Part shown: positions 51,133 to 62,839 of the stretch, in pieces
Layout: every line of letters begins with the position of its first letter
How positions within the stretch are numbered: the stretch's first letter is position 1
Assembly: GCF_014212125.1 (NCBI RefSeq)
Contig: NZ_JACJVP010000001.1
Span: 418,548 to 482,547, forward strand
Reading direction: 5' to 3'
Source of the DNA: Cohnella nanjingensis
GTDB lineage: Bacteria; Bacillota; Bacilli; Paenibacillales; Paenibacillaceae
DNA: 64,000 bases
Made by a program: the position numbers and the translations under genes
The notes under the pieces: model-generated
The model's input: only the letters and a program-made list of their open reading frames with translations
Databases searched by the model: none
Told to the model about the DNA's origin: nothing

Positions 51133-51171
51133 AAAAAGAGCTCCGCTCGCAGTCCCAGCGAGCGGAGCTCT
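51133..51171 (-). terminator. terminator between beta-galactosidase and the small lipoprotein gene
   Basis: A perfect 14-bp stem (51137-51150 with 51158-51171, seven-base loop) is followed on the minus strand by TTTTT, then directly by GGGAGG and the ATG of the lipoprotein gene. The last T is 10 bases from that start codon. Confidence 0.85.
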
Positions 51172-51222
51172 CCCTTTATATTCATTATTACGCTTCATAA
51201 ACGTAACTTCTTCTCCTAACGC

Positions 51223-55714
<4,492 letters not shown>

Positions 55715-55780
55715 CAAGGTACCTTCCTTTCAAGTTCATCCGATACATTCGATTCATCCGCAAAAAAGGAGCGCCGCATT

Positions 55781-55805
55781 TCTGGTATCGTTACCAGATA
55801 ACGAT
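55781..55805. promoter_or_regulatory. two overlapping inverted repeats in the fucosidase leader
   Basis: TCTGGTA and TACCAGA (55781-55787 and 55792-55798) form one 7-bp inverted repeat. ATCGTTA and TAACGAT (55787-55793 and 55799-55805) form a second that overlaps it. The site lies 67 bases before the fucosidase start and 73 bases behind the -10 box, inside the transcribed leader. It could be a repressor site or an RNA switch with two alternative stems. Confidence 0.55.
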
Positions 55806-55877
55806 CGGCTTCGCTTCCCCTTCAGCTTCCTGCCGGCCCCCATCGTTCTCTGGCATCGCTTCCATAACAATGATTCC

Positions 55878-55906
55878 AGTATAATAGCCCCCTTCCGGTT
55901 TGACAA
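55878..55906 (-). promoter_or_regulatory. sigma-A promoter of the fucosidase-galactosidase operon
   Basis: TTGTCA (55906-55901) and TATACT (55883-55878) are separated by exactly 17 bases on the minus strand. The predicted leader RNA is about 155 bases long and contains the overlapping inverted repeats. Confidence 0.7.
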
Positions 55907-55947
55907 TAGCGTTTGAGAGGGGCCGCTGCGCAAGGACATGCTCCAAC

Positions 55948-55978
55948 AAAAAAATGCGACCCTCTCCTCTGGGGAGAG
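55948..55978 (-). terminator. terminator of the YjcZ-type gene
   Basis: CTCTCC and GGAGAG form a 6-bp stem on the minus strand; after seven more bases follows a run of seven T (55954-55948). It lies 36-66 bases behind the small gene and upstream of the fucosidase promoter. Confidence 0.6.
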
Positions 55979-56013
55979 ATGGCCGCATCGGAACTTGATG
56001 AAGGCTGAACCGA

Positions 56014-56142
56014 TTAGATAAACGCGGTGCTTGCAAGAATGATGACAAGCAGGATAAACAAGACTAGAACAAACGCTGCGCCGCTGCCGCTGCCGCCATA
56101 TCCACCGCAGCTACCGCCTACGCCGCCAACACCGTATCCCAT
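56014..56142 (-). CDS. YjcZ-family sporulation protein
   Basis: This tiny gene encodes 42 residues, starting MGYGVGGVGGSCGGYGG, a Gly-rich front, and ending with one membrane helix (FVLVLFILLVIILASTAFI). The pattern is that of the YjcZ family of small sporulation-associated membrane proteins widespread in Bacillales. An AAGGAGTGAG site lies at good spacing from the ATG. It has its own terminator. A second small membrane protein with a Gly/Trp-rich part lies upstream. Expression in the mother cell or forespore is expected by analogy. Confidence 0.85.
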   Translation of the reverse strand: MGYGVGGVGGSCGGYGGSGSGAAFVLVLFILLVIILASTAFI

Positions 56143-56317
56143 TTACACTCACTCCTTTTGTTGATTTAACTTACAATGACATTGTATGTCCCCGTCGGAT
56201 GAATCTCTTGGATAGAAGGCTATATAGGGAAAATGGGGCGAAGTGACAGGGGTACAGGTTCGGCTCCATTTCGTCCAAGGAAGTCCGTCGGCAAGCACGC
56301 CATCTGCCTTTCCGGCG

Positions 56318-56689
56318 TTAGATGAAGAAGAACGGAATAAAGAACAAGGCAGTTAGCGCCGCGAGGCTAATGGCAAGCCCTGCGCCCCAACCCCAGCCCC
56401 AACCCCAGGCGGACGTTTTAGCTTTCGATAGTCCGGGATAACGTTTCATGTTCAGCTTCGTCTTCGAATGGCCGGCAATGCGCTTTACGTTCATTCTGGC
56501 GCTGGTTTTCGCTTTCTTCTTAAGGGCGGTCAATACCAATTCGTCTCTGCCTTCGTTAAGATAAATATGCCCGTTTTCGCAGCTGCGAAGAATGCCGTAA
56601 TGGCATTTACCGTCATGCGTCATTGCGCAGACCGGTGCGCCGACAAACCGACTGAGATGCTCTTCGCTAAGGGGGGAAATCGGAATCAA
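56318..56689 (-). CDS. small hypothetical protein with C-terminal membrane helix
   Basis: The protein of 123 residues starts with TTG at 56689, behind a GAGAGGAG site. Residues 1 to about 55 look like a small Sm- or YolD-like beta domain (APVCAMTHDGKCHYGILRSCENGHIYLNE). A basic linker of about 40 residues (KKKAKTSARMNVKRIAG) follows, then WGWGWGWGAG and a hydrophobic C-terminus (LAISLAALTALFFIPFFFI). I recognise no family; the arrangement resembles small spore-coat or membrane-associated proteins of Paenibacillus. The YjcZ-type gene follows 175 bases downstream on the same strand. Confidence 0.65.
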   Translation of the reverse strand: MIPISPLSEEHLSRFVGAPVCAMTHDGKCHYGILRSCENGHIYLNEGRDELVLTALKKKAKTSARMNVKRIAGHSKTKLNMKRYPGLSKAKTSAWGWGWGWGAGLAISLAALTALFFIPFFFI

Positions 56690-56817
56690 GCCGTCATCTC
56701 CTCTCCTTGATTGATTCGGGCAATTAAAGCTGCCCGTCAGTTTAGAGTATGAATGGCTCGGGATTCCGCTTGTTCATCCGTCCATAGCCCGGGAACTTTC
56801 TTGGGTTTTTCTCCGGA

Positions 56818-57534
56818 TTAATCTTTGCAAGCCTGGAACTCGCATACCCGAAAATAAGATTCCTGGGCGAACATGAGCTGCGTGTACCTCATCAGTCCTT
56901 GACCGATCTCCGGGTCGAGCAGCTTGCTGAGGTCCAATTCATTGATCTCGTCCGGGTCCCCGGAATATTCCTGGCTTCGGAAATTCTCCAGCGGCGGAGC
57001 TTCGCAGCGGAATCCCGCCTGGCGCAAGGCCGACAGCCATTCGTCCCTGGACAGGAGACTGTCCGTCTTCAAGTATTCCGTCCATTCTTGGAACATCGCC
57101 GCGGGGATCTTCTTGTACCTTACAAGCTCACGATCGAACAGCCGCCCCTTTGGCTTCAGTACCCGGAAATACTCGGCCAACGACCGGTGGATATTCGTGA
57201 AGATCGTGACGGATTCCGCGAGGAGCACATCGAATGCTTCATCGTCGAAAGGGAGCGCGTGCACATCCCCTTGAACCCATTCAACGCCTGTCACGCCCTC
57301 CTTTTCCGCGCGCTCTCTCGCTTTCTCCAACATGACCGGATGCTGTTCGATGGCGGTTACCCGGTAGCCGTTTTTCGCCATGTAGCACGCCGTTTTTCCG
57401 GTGCCGCAGCCGACTTCCAGAATTCGCAGTTCGCCGGGAGGGCCGACCCGCTCCAAGAGCTTCTTGGTCGCGGCGAAGCCGCCGGGATGGGCGGAAGCGA
57501 CGCCCAGACTCGATAGTAGGTCCATATAGTCCAT
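56818..57534 (-). CDS. class I SAM-dependent methyltransferase
   Basis: The protein of 238 residues has the SAM-binding motif I ILEVGCGTGKTACYMA, motif II VTAIEQHPVML, the segment VQGDVHALPFDDEAFDVLLAE and post-motif LKPKGRL. This is the Methyltransf_11/25 type, which methylates small molecules in the cytoplasm. The start at 57534 has GAGGAGAG. It is flanked by unrelated genes on the same strand. The substrate is unknown. Confidence 0.9.
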   Translation of the reverse strand: MDYMDLLSSLGVASAHPGGFAATKKLLERVGPPGELRILEVGCGTGKTACYMAKNGYRVTAIEQHPVMLEKARERAEKEGVTGVEWVQGDVHALPFDDEAFDVLLAESVTIFTNIHRSLAEYFRVLKPKGRLFDRELVRYKKIPAAMFQEWTEYLKTDSLLSRDEWLSALRQAGFRCEAPPLENFRSQEYSGDPDEINELDLSKLLDPEIGQGLMRYTQLMFAQESYFRVCEFQACKD

Positions 57535-57637
57535 TTGATCTCTCCTCATCTTATCGCTTAATAATCAGGTATATGGCCGATTGAAAAGTGTCGTTCTTAC
57601 ATTCGCCTAAGGAAGAGCGCTGTTTTTTCGCCAAACG

Positions 57638-57679
57638 GCGGCAAAGCCGGCAGTCGCGATGGACTGCCGGCTTTGCCGC
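57638..57679. terminator. 18-bp perfect inverted repeat between methyltransferase and GNAT genes
   Basis: Bases 57638-57655 pair without mismatch with 57662-57679 (loop GCGATG). It lies 70 bases behind the GNAT gene and upstream of the methyltransferase on the minus strand. There is no direct T-run on either side (TTTTTT is 9 bases away), so it may be a terminator of weaker kind or an RNA-stabilising stem. Confidence 0.6.
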
Positions 57680-57748
57680 AGGAAAGGGACGGAATGTCGC
57701 TGATCTAAATAGGCATCGGCTATTACGGCATTTTGCCGCGACATCCCG

Positions 57749-58468
57749 TCAAACGATCGTGAAGTTGACCCCGTAGAAGACCAAGCCCGACTTGCTCGCC
57801 ACGCGCCGGGAAGAGAGATTCTCCGACAGCGTACTGTATAAAGGGATTCCCCCGAACTGTCTTATCCCCCTAGCCCATCCGGCAACCGCCGCGGCGGCAT
57901 ATCCCCTTCCGCGATACGCCTCCAAGGTCTCCAGCCCCGCTTCGTGCGCGATGGAGGTGATGCGGACGCTGCGGCAGATCGAGACCGCTTTGCCATCTTG
58001 TACGACAGCTATGCATGGCTGCGCAAAGTCGATCTCCGAGAGCAGCCATTCGAAGCCGTCGCCGATCCATTCGGTTATATTGGCTCGAGTGATGCTGACT
58101 ACATCCATCGTCGGCGTGATTGCTTCGGGGATCAAGTAACAAGGTCCCATCGTATAGCGTTCGCTCTGAAGAAGATTCATATAGGCATCGAGATGTCGCG
58201 GCTTCGACTGGAAGTCCTGAATCGCAGGCTCGTCGGCGCATAATGTCTCCAATTGCTCGACGAGCGTCTCCGGGACATCGTGCCGACATCGGCACAGTGC
58301 CGCCCCGTCCATACTTCTCCCCAAGAAAAAACGAGGGGCCGGAAGCTCTCCGGGCCAGGGCTCGTTAATCGTGAGCAGCCGCTTGTTCCGGTCATGCGTG
58401 AACAGCGCCTCGGCATGCATTTCCATCAACGCTTGGGCGGTTGGTTTCATTTCTTCCGGGTTGCGCAA
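57749..58468 (-). CDS. GNAT-family N-acetyltransferase
   Basis: The protein of 239 residues has a GNAT fold in its C-terminal half: QPCIAVVQDGKAVSICRSVR, the acetyl-CoA-binding loop LETLEAYRGRGYAAAAVAGW (R/Q-x-x-G-x-G/A pattern) and the end RVASKSGLVFYGVNF. The N-terminal half is a separate module like those of GNAT proteins described as FR47-like. I chose TTG at 58468 because GGAGGA lies at good spacing; the ATG at 58450 has only a poor site. The substrate cannot be told. It sits alone between hairpins. Confidence 0.83.
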   Translation of the reverse strand: MRNPEEMKPTAQALMEMHAEALFTHDRNKRLLTINEPWPGELPAPRFFLGRSMDGAALCRCRHDVPETLVEQLETLCADEPAIQDFQSKPRHLDAYMNLLQSERYTMGPCYLIPEAITPTMDVVSITRANITEWIGDGFEWLLSEIDFAQPCIAVVQDGKAVSICRSVRITSIAHEAGLETLEAYRGRGYAAAAVAGWARGIRQFGGIPLYSTLSENLSSRRVASKSGLVFYGVNFTIV

Positions 58469-58615
58469 GCTACCGTCCTCCGATCGGTTAGAAAGTACCG
58501 TATTTGTTCGCGTCTTTCTTAATCGTAACAAAAATGTTCCCCCATCGCCCGTGCCACTATGATTATAGTCGAACGCTCCCCGCCGATCGCTTCGTTACAC
58601 TCAGGATAAATCGAA

Positions 58616-58663
58616 ACAGCGACGGGCAAGGACTTAAAAAAGTCCTGGAATGCCCGTCGCTGT
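58616..58663 (-). terminator. long hairpin behind the DinB remnant
   Basis: ACAGCGACGGGCA (58616-58628) and TGCCCGTCGCTGT (58651-58663) form a 13-bp perfect outer stem, with a second stem AGGACTT/AAGTCCT inside. On the minus strand the tail is TTCGATTTATCC. It would end transcripts coming from the histidine-kinase side. Confidence 0.7.
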
Positions 58664-58688
58664 GTCCGTTCGTTCGGCAAGTACATGC

Positions 58689-58841
58689 CTATAACCCAAG
58701 CTTCCGTTCCAGTTCGCTCTTCTGCCGAAGATGATGACGAAAATGCATGCCGATCAGATCGAACCATTCCCGCGCGTTCAGCCAGCCGAAGCCATCATGT
58801 TTCACTTTGCAGTTGGGGCCATTATGATCGAGCGAATGGCT
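58689..58841 (-). pseudogene. C-terminal remnant of a DinB-family protein
   Basis: On the minus strand an open stretch of 50 codons reads HDGFGWLNAREWFDLIGMHFRHHLRQKSELER and ends in TAG. This is the typical last helix of DinB-like metal-binding proteins, with the HFRHHLRQ histidines. It has no plausible start codon: a TAA stop stands directly in front and the first ATG is internal. A TATAAT box and an AAGGAG site just upstream may be the preserved front of the original gene, which would mean that the middle was deleted. It is clearly not functional as it stands. Confidence 0.6.
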
Positions 58842-58878
58842 TTAAGGCTCCTTCTATTATACAGATGAGCGCAAGGCG

Positions 58879-60264
58879 TCATTTCTTCTCGATTGCGATA
58901 GGGAGGGGAAAGATTAATGTCACTGTCGTACCGGCGTCGATACGGCTATCCAGCCGGATCGTACCGCCATACGCCTCCGTTAACCGTTTGGCAATCGCCA
59001 AGCCGAGACCGGCGCCCCCCTTTTTTCTTCCCCTGGCTTTATCCACGCGGTAGAATCGTTCGAATACAAAAGGAATATCCTCTTGCGGAATGCCGTTGCC
59101 TCGATCTTCGACGAGAATATGGACATCATGGCCATGCGAATGCAATCGATATCGGACATGCTGGATCTGTTCCGAATATCGAATCGCATTGTCTGTCAAA
59201 ATAATCAAGATCTGCTCCAAAGCATGAGGATCGATCCGCATGCGGAGTCCTTCCTCCAACTCGGTTTCGATCATAAAGCCGGGACGCAGCATGCGATAAT
59301 TTTGGGCCAAGGCCAATAAGACGGCAGACGGATCAATGGATTCGACATCGTTAGGCGGCTCGAGCTCGGATTCGCCGGACAAATTCAACAGTTGATCGGC
59401 CAGCTTGCGCAAACGGACGGTCTCCTGCAGCGCAGCCGCGATGGACTCTTCGCGGACGTCGGGATCGTTCTTTCCCCAGCGATCCAACAGCTTCAAATGT
59501 CCTTCGATAATGGCGATAGGCGTGCGGAATTCATGGGATGCATCCTCGACGAACTGCCGCTGCCGATTGAAGGAACGTTCGAGTTCATTCATCATCTGGT
59601 TGAAAATAGCGGACAAACGCGAAATCTCGTCCCCGTTGTCCCGGTACGCGACCCTCTCGCTTAATCCTTTCTGCTGAATGGCATTCATCGCGGTGGCCAT
59701 CCGGTTCAACGGTCTCAGCAGTTGCCAGGCGACGATAAAACCGCCAAGCGCGCTGATGAAGATGCCTGCGGCGCCGAGCGTAAACATAAGTCTCTTCAAC
59801 CGATCCTTCATCGTATCGACGTTCTCCAGATTGTTCGCCAATTCCAAGGTGCCCGTAAAGGCGGCGCTTGCGATCGGAGCGCGCAAGACCAGCAAGCGGT
59901 CTTGACCGTGCGAGACGCTGACGATCGATTCTTTGGACGTCGTCTGCGCGGGAACCCAATCTGCCGGAAGTGTGTTCGACAACGACATCAGCATGCGTCC
60001 ATTCGCGTCAAGCAGCCTGAACATCTGATTGGCCTGAACGAACCGCTCCATGAAGCGCCGGCTTTCGTTCAGTCCGTCCGTATCCATCGGTTCTTCTTGC
60101 TCTGCGAAATATCCGGCGACTTCCGCGGCCGTTCTCCGCATCGAATCCTTCTGGGCGTCGATCATCCACTGGGTCACCGCGTTGTACTGGATGAGACTGT
60201 ACCCGATGAACAACAATAAGATCAAGCCTGAAGTCCATACGGCCAGCTTGTACTTGACGGGCAT
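58879..60264 (-). CDS. sensor histidine kinase (HAMP, HisKA, HATPase)
   Basis: The 461-residue protein has a first membrane helix near residues 10-28, an extracytoplasmic part of about 130 residues, a second helix near 160-181, HAMP, and the phospho-accepting His244 in FVEDASHEFRTPI. The ATPase domain has the N box LTDNAIRYSE, VEDRGNGIP and GGAGLGLAIAKRL. It is an ArlS/YkoH-like kinase. Its gene follows the response regulator by four bases, a standard pair. The acidic repeat protein upstream may be its target or sensor partner, as inference. The signal is unknown. Confidence 0.92.
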   Translation of the reverse strand: MPVKYKLAVWTSGLILLLFIGYSLIQYNAVTQWMIDAQKDSMRRTAAEVAGYFAEQEEPMDTDGLNESRRFMERFVQANQMFRLLDANGRMLMSLSNTLPADWVPAQTTSKESIVSVSHGQDRLLVLRAPIASAAFTGTLELANNLENVDTMKDRLKRLMFTLGAAGIFISALGGFIVAWQLLRPLNRMATAMNAIQQKGLSERVAYRDNGDEISRLSAIFNQMMNELERSFNRQRQFVEDASHEFRTPIAIIEGHLKLLDRWGKNDPDVREESIAAALQETVRLRKLADQLLNLSGESELEPPNDVESIDPSAVLLALAQNYRMLRPGFMIETELEEGLRMRIDPHALEQILIILTDNAIRYSEQIQHVRYRLHSHGHDVHILVEDRGNGIPQEDIPFVFERFYRVDKARGRKKGGAGLGLAIAKRLTEAYGGTIRLDSRIDAGTTVTLIFPLPIAIEKK

Positions 60265-60268
60265 CCGC

Positions 60269-60943
60269 TCACCCCTTCATGACGTAACCGACGCCTCGCA
60301 CCGTCTGAATGTACTGGTCGCCGTCTCCGAGTTTTTGCCTGACATAGCGGATATAGACATCGACGACGTTCGTCTCGGCGCCCGAATCGAAGCCCCACAC
60401 GAGATCGAGCAACCGGTCTCTGCTCAGCACGTTGTTCGCATTGCGGAGAAGCACGATCAGTAAGTCGTATTCACGCTTGGTGAACGAGATCTCCTCCCCG
60501 TTCCGGATTACCGTACGAGACGGCAGATCGACGTGCAAGTCTTGGAATTCGATCGTATCGTCATTCGAATCTTCGTCCTCATCGACGCGGCGGAACAGCG
60601 CACGCATGCGAGCGAAGAGCTCTTCGATCTCGAACGGCTTGGGAATATAATCGTCTGCGCCGCTGTCGAGCCCGGTCACCCGATCCATGACGCTGTTGCG
60701 GGCCGTGAGCATGATGATGGGCGTCTTGATCTTCTGACCGCGAAGGCGCCTGCAGATTTCGATGCCGCTTAGCCCCGGCAGCATCAGATCCAACAGGATC
60801 ATGTCCCATTCCTTTTCGCTCGCCAACTCGAATCCGGTCCTGCCGTCATGCTCCGCGGTAACGTCGAAGCCTTCATGTTCAAGCTCCAATTCAAGAAAAC
60901 GGGCGAAGTTCGGTTCGTCTTCGATAAGCAGCAATTTGCGCAC
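60269..60943 (-). CDS. OmpR-family response regulator
   Basis: The 224-residue protein has a receiver domain (LLLIEDEPNFARFLELEL, phospho-Asp52 in LLDLMLPG, IMLTARNS, PKPF) and a winged-helix DNA-binding domain (ISFTKREYDLLIVLLRNANNVLSRDRLLDLVWGF, VDVYIRYVRQKL, VRGVGYVM). It resembles ArlR/YkoG. The linker is acidic (VDEDEDSNDD). It is followed by its kinase. The gene for the secreted acidic repeat protein lies 90 bases upstream on the same strand, so it may be the first gene of the same unit. Confidence 0.93.
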   Translation of the reverse strand: MRKLLLIEDEPNFARFLELELEHEGFDVTAEHDGRTGFELASEKEWDMILLDLMLPGLSGIEICRRLRGQKIKTPIIMLTARNSVMDRVTGLDSGADDYIPKPFEIEELFARMRALFRRVDEDEDSNDDTIEFQDLHVDLPSRTVIRNGEEISFTKREYDLLIVLLRNANNVLSRDRLLDLVWGFDSGAETNVVDVYIRYVRQKLGDGDQYIQTVRGVGYVMKG

Positions 60944-61032
60944 GGCGGTAGCCCTCCCGATTCAACTCCAAAAGGGCAAGAACCCTCCATATTAGGTAGG
61001 ATTCCTGCCCGTCATTCGTTTATTCCCGATCC

Positions 61033-61422
61033 TTAATCGTCGTTCGTCTCCGTATCGTGGTCCTCTGCGCCGCCCTTGTCGTTTCCTTTGTCGGACTGTT
61101 CCTGATCGTCGGCGACTTCGCCGTCTCCGTCGGACTTGGATGGATCCTGGGCAACGGTGCTGTCGCTGCCGGGAGTCGCTTGATCTTTGGCAACGACCGC
61201 GTTGCCTCCTGCATTCGTCTGATCGTCGGCGACTTCGCCGTCTCCGTCCGATTTCTCCTGATCGTCAGCCGTTTCGCCGTCTCCATCGGAAGTCTCTTTG
61301 GCCGTAACGGCCGTATCCGTCGTCGTTTTGCCGGCAGAAGCGTATGTCGAATGCAGCCAAGTTCCCGATCCCGCCGCTACAACCGCGAGCAATGCCACAG
61401 CAAGAAGCCATTTCTTTTTCAT
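61033..61422 (-). CDS. exported acidic repeat protein of unknown function
   Basis: The protein of 129 residues has a signal peptide (MKKKWLLAVALLAVVAAGSG) and thereafter is low-complexity, acidic and probably unfolded. The unit SDGDGEVADDQ occurs three times (once as SDGDGETADDQ), with related units such as VVAKDQATPGSD between. The start at 61422 has GGAGGG; the frame up to 61458 is not supported. No catalytic motif is visible. It could bind calcium or other cations at the cell surface. It precedes an OmpR/HK pair on the same strand by 90 bases. Repeats this regular at the DNA level may change copy number. Confidence 0.7.
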   Translation of the reverse strand: MKKKWLLAVALLAVVAAGSGTWLHSTYASAGKTTTDTAVTAKETSDGDGETADDQEKSDGDGEVADDQTNAGGNAVVAKDQATPGSDSTVAQDPSKSDGDGEVADDQEQSDKGNDKGGAEDHDTETNDD

Positions 61423-61528
61423 TTTGTTCCCTCCGTGTTTGGTTTGTCCTGGACACAAACACTATAACACCGGCAGATGAAATTGCCTTGTGATCAAGAT
61501 TAGAATTTCATGAGAGTTTATTCGTGAA

Positions 61529-61790
61529 TTGTCAAGGCTTTTAGGCAAAATTCAATATTTTAAACTTCTGACCGAAGGTACCTTGGCGCTGAATGCGGCT
61601 CCAGCACACGCGGCCGAGGCGACGAGCCAGACGGCGGCCAACATCATTGCGACCGGAGAAAGATTCATGGGGGTCCCCTACAAATAGGCGCCGCATCCGG
61701 CCGAACGGATCAATTCGACTGCGCTTCCTCTCCGGACAGGCCAATCATCCGGCCAAAGGATGCGCCTCGGACCAAGTTCACCCCTCGTGC
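61529..61790 (+). pseudogene. frameshifted NlpC/P60 peptidoglycan hydrolase remnant
   Basis: On the plus strand a frame from TTG at 61529 gives a signal-peptide-like end (LALNAAPAHA) and then NIIATGERFMGVPYK, the typical front of an NlpC/P60 domain, followed by a TAG stop at 61685-61687. One frame over, the bases directly after read GAASGRTDQFDCASS, which contains the catalytic-Cys motif FDCSS of this family. The rest of the domain, with the His, is absent; the downstream gene begins on the other strand. This is a truncated, frameshifted relic. Confidence 0.65.
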
Positions 61791-62698
61791 GCCACCGTGA
61801 CGACGACATTTCCCTTTTTGCGGCCGGTCTCCACGTACCGGTATGCGTCGGGGATTCGGTCCAATGGATAGCGCCGGTCGATAACCGCCTGGAGCTCTCC
61901 CGCCTCAATCAGCGATTGGAGAAACGCCAGATCTTCCGCAGACGTCTTTACGATCCCCTGGCCGACAACCGACACGTATCTGCCGTTCGGAGCGAGCGCC
62001 TTCTTGCCCTTCGATTTGGAGCTCTTCCCTATCGTATCGAAGATGAGGTCGTATAGCACCCCTGCTTCCGCATAGTCTTCCTTCGCGTAGTCGATAACCT
62101 GATCGGCGCCGAGCGATCTCACAAGGTCCGCGTTCACGCCGCTGCACACCCCGGTGACATGAGCTCCGAAGTGCTTGGCCAGCTGGACCGCTGCCGTCCC
62201 TACCGACCCGGATGCGCCATAGATCAGCACTTTTAACCCGTTGCGGATTTGACCTTTGCGAAGAAAATAGATCGCCGTAGTCCCTCCAAACGGGATGGCA
62301 ACCGCTTCTTCATAGGTCATATTGGTCGGCTGCAAGGAGATGACGCCGTCTTCGGGTACGCAGGCGTACTCGGCATGCGCGCCAAATCGCATCCCCGTTA
62401 ACGCATATACCCGATCTCCTTTTTTGAATCGTTTGACGCCCTGACCCACGGCTTCGACTTCGCCGGCCAGCTCCACGCCCAGAATCGATTGTCGGGGCCT
62501 AAGGATCCCTAAGAAAAGGCGCATGGGAATCCAGTACAGGAACGGGCTGTTAAAGCTTCGCACTCTGCAATCCCCAGTCGCTACCGTCGTCGCATAGACT
62601 TTCACTCGCACCTCGCGGTCCTTGGGCACAGGTTTTTCGACCTCTTGGAGCTTGACGAAATCCGGGGAACCGTATTTGGTGCATACCATCGCTCTCAT
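61778..62698 (-). CDS. zinc-free MDR-family NAD(P)-dependent reductase
   Basis: The protein of 306 residues belongs to the medium-chain dehydrogenase/quinone reductase family. The N-terminal GroES-like domain has PVPKDREVRVKVYATTVATGDCRVR and GVELAGEVEAVGQGVKRFKKGDRVYAL. The cofactor loop is IYGASGSVGTAAVQLAKHFGA. The four Cys of the structural zinc are absent. It acts in the cytoplasm on quinones, enones or alcohols that cannot be named. The start at 62698 has GGAGG. It is a single gene. Confidence 0.9.
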   Translation of the reverse strand: MRAMVCTKYGSPDFVKLQEVEKPVPKDREVRVKVYATTVATGDCRVRSFNSPFLYWIPMRLFLGILRPRQSILGVELAGEVEAVGQGVKRFKKGDRVYALTGMRFGAHAEYACVPEDGVISLQPTNMTYEEAVAIPFGGTTAIYFLRKGQIRNGLKVLIYGASGSVGTAAVQLAKHFGAHVTGVCSGVNADLVRSLGADQVIDYAKEDYAEAGVLYDLIFDTIGKSSKSKGKKALAPNGRYVSVVGQGIVKTSAEDLAFLQSLIEAGELQAVIDRRYPLDRIPDAYRYVETGRKKGNVVVTVAHEG

Positions 62699-62839
62699 GG
62701 GTTTCCTCCACAACTCATTTTGCGATTAGTATAACGATTACCCGGTATGAACTTATAGATACTTAAGTATGGTTTTGGCGAAAGGGGGACGCATGCATGG
62801 AGGACGAAGCCCCTAATCGTCTCCGCTTGCGGTCCGGGC

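Noticed and set aside
61033-61422. Short repeats as a CRISPR or satellite array
   Set aside because: The repeats are in frame, encode an acidic protein with a signal peptide and ribosome binding site, and have no unique spacers of constant length.
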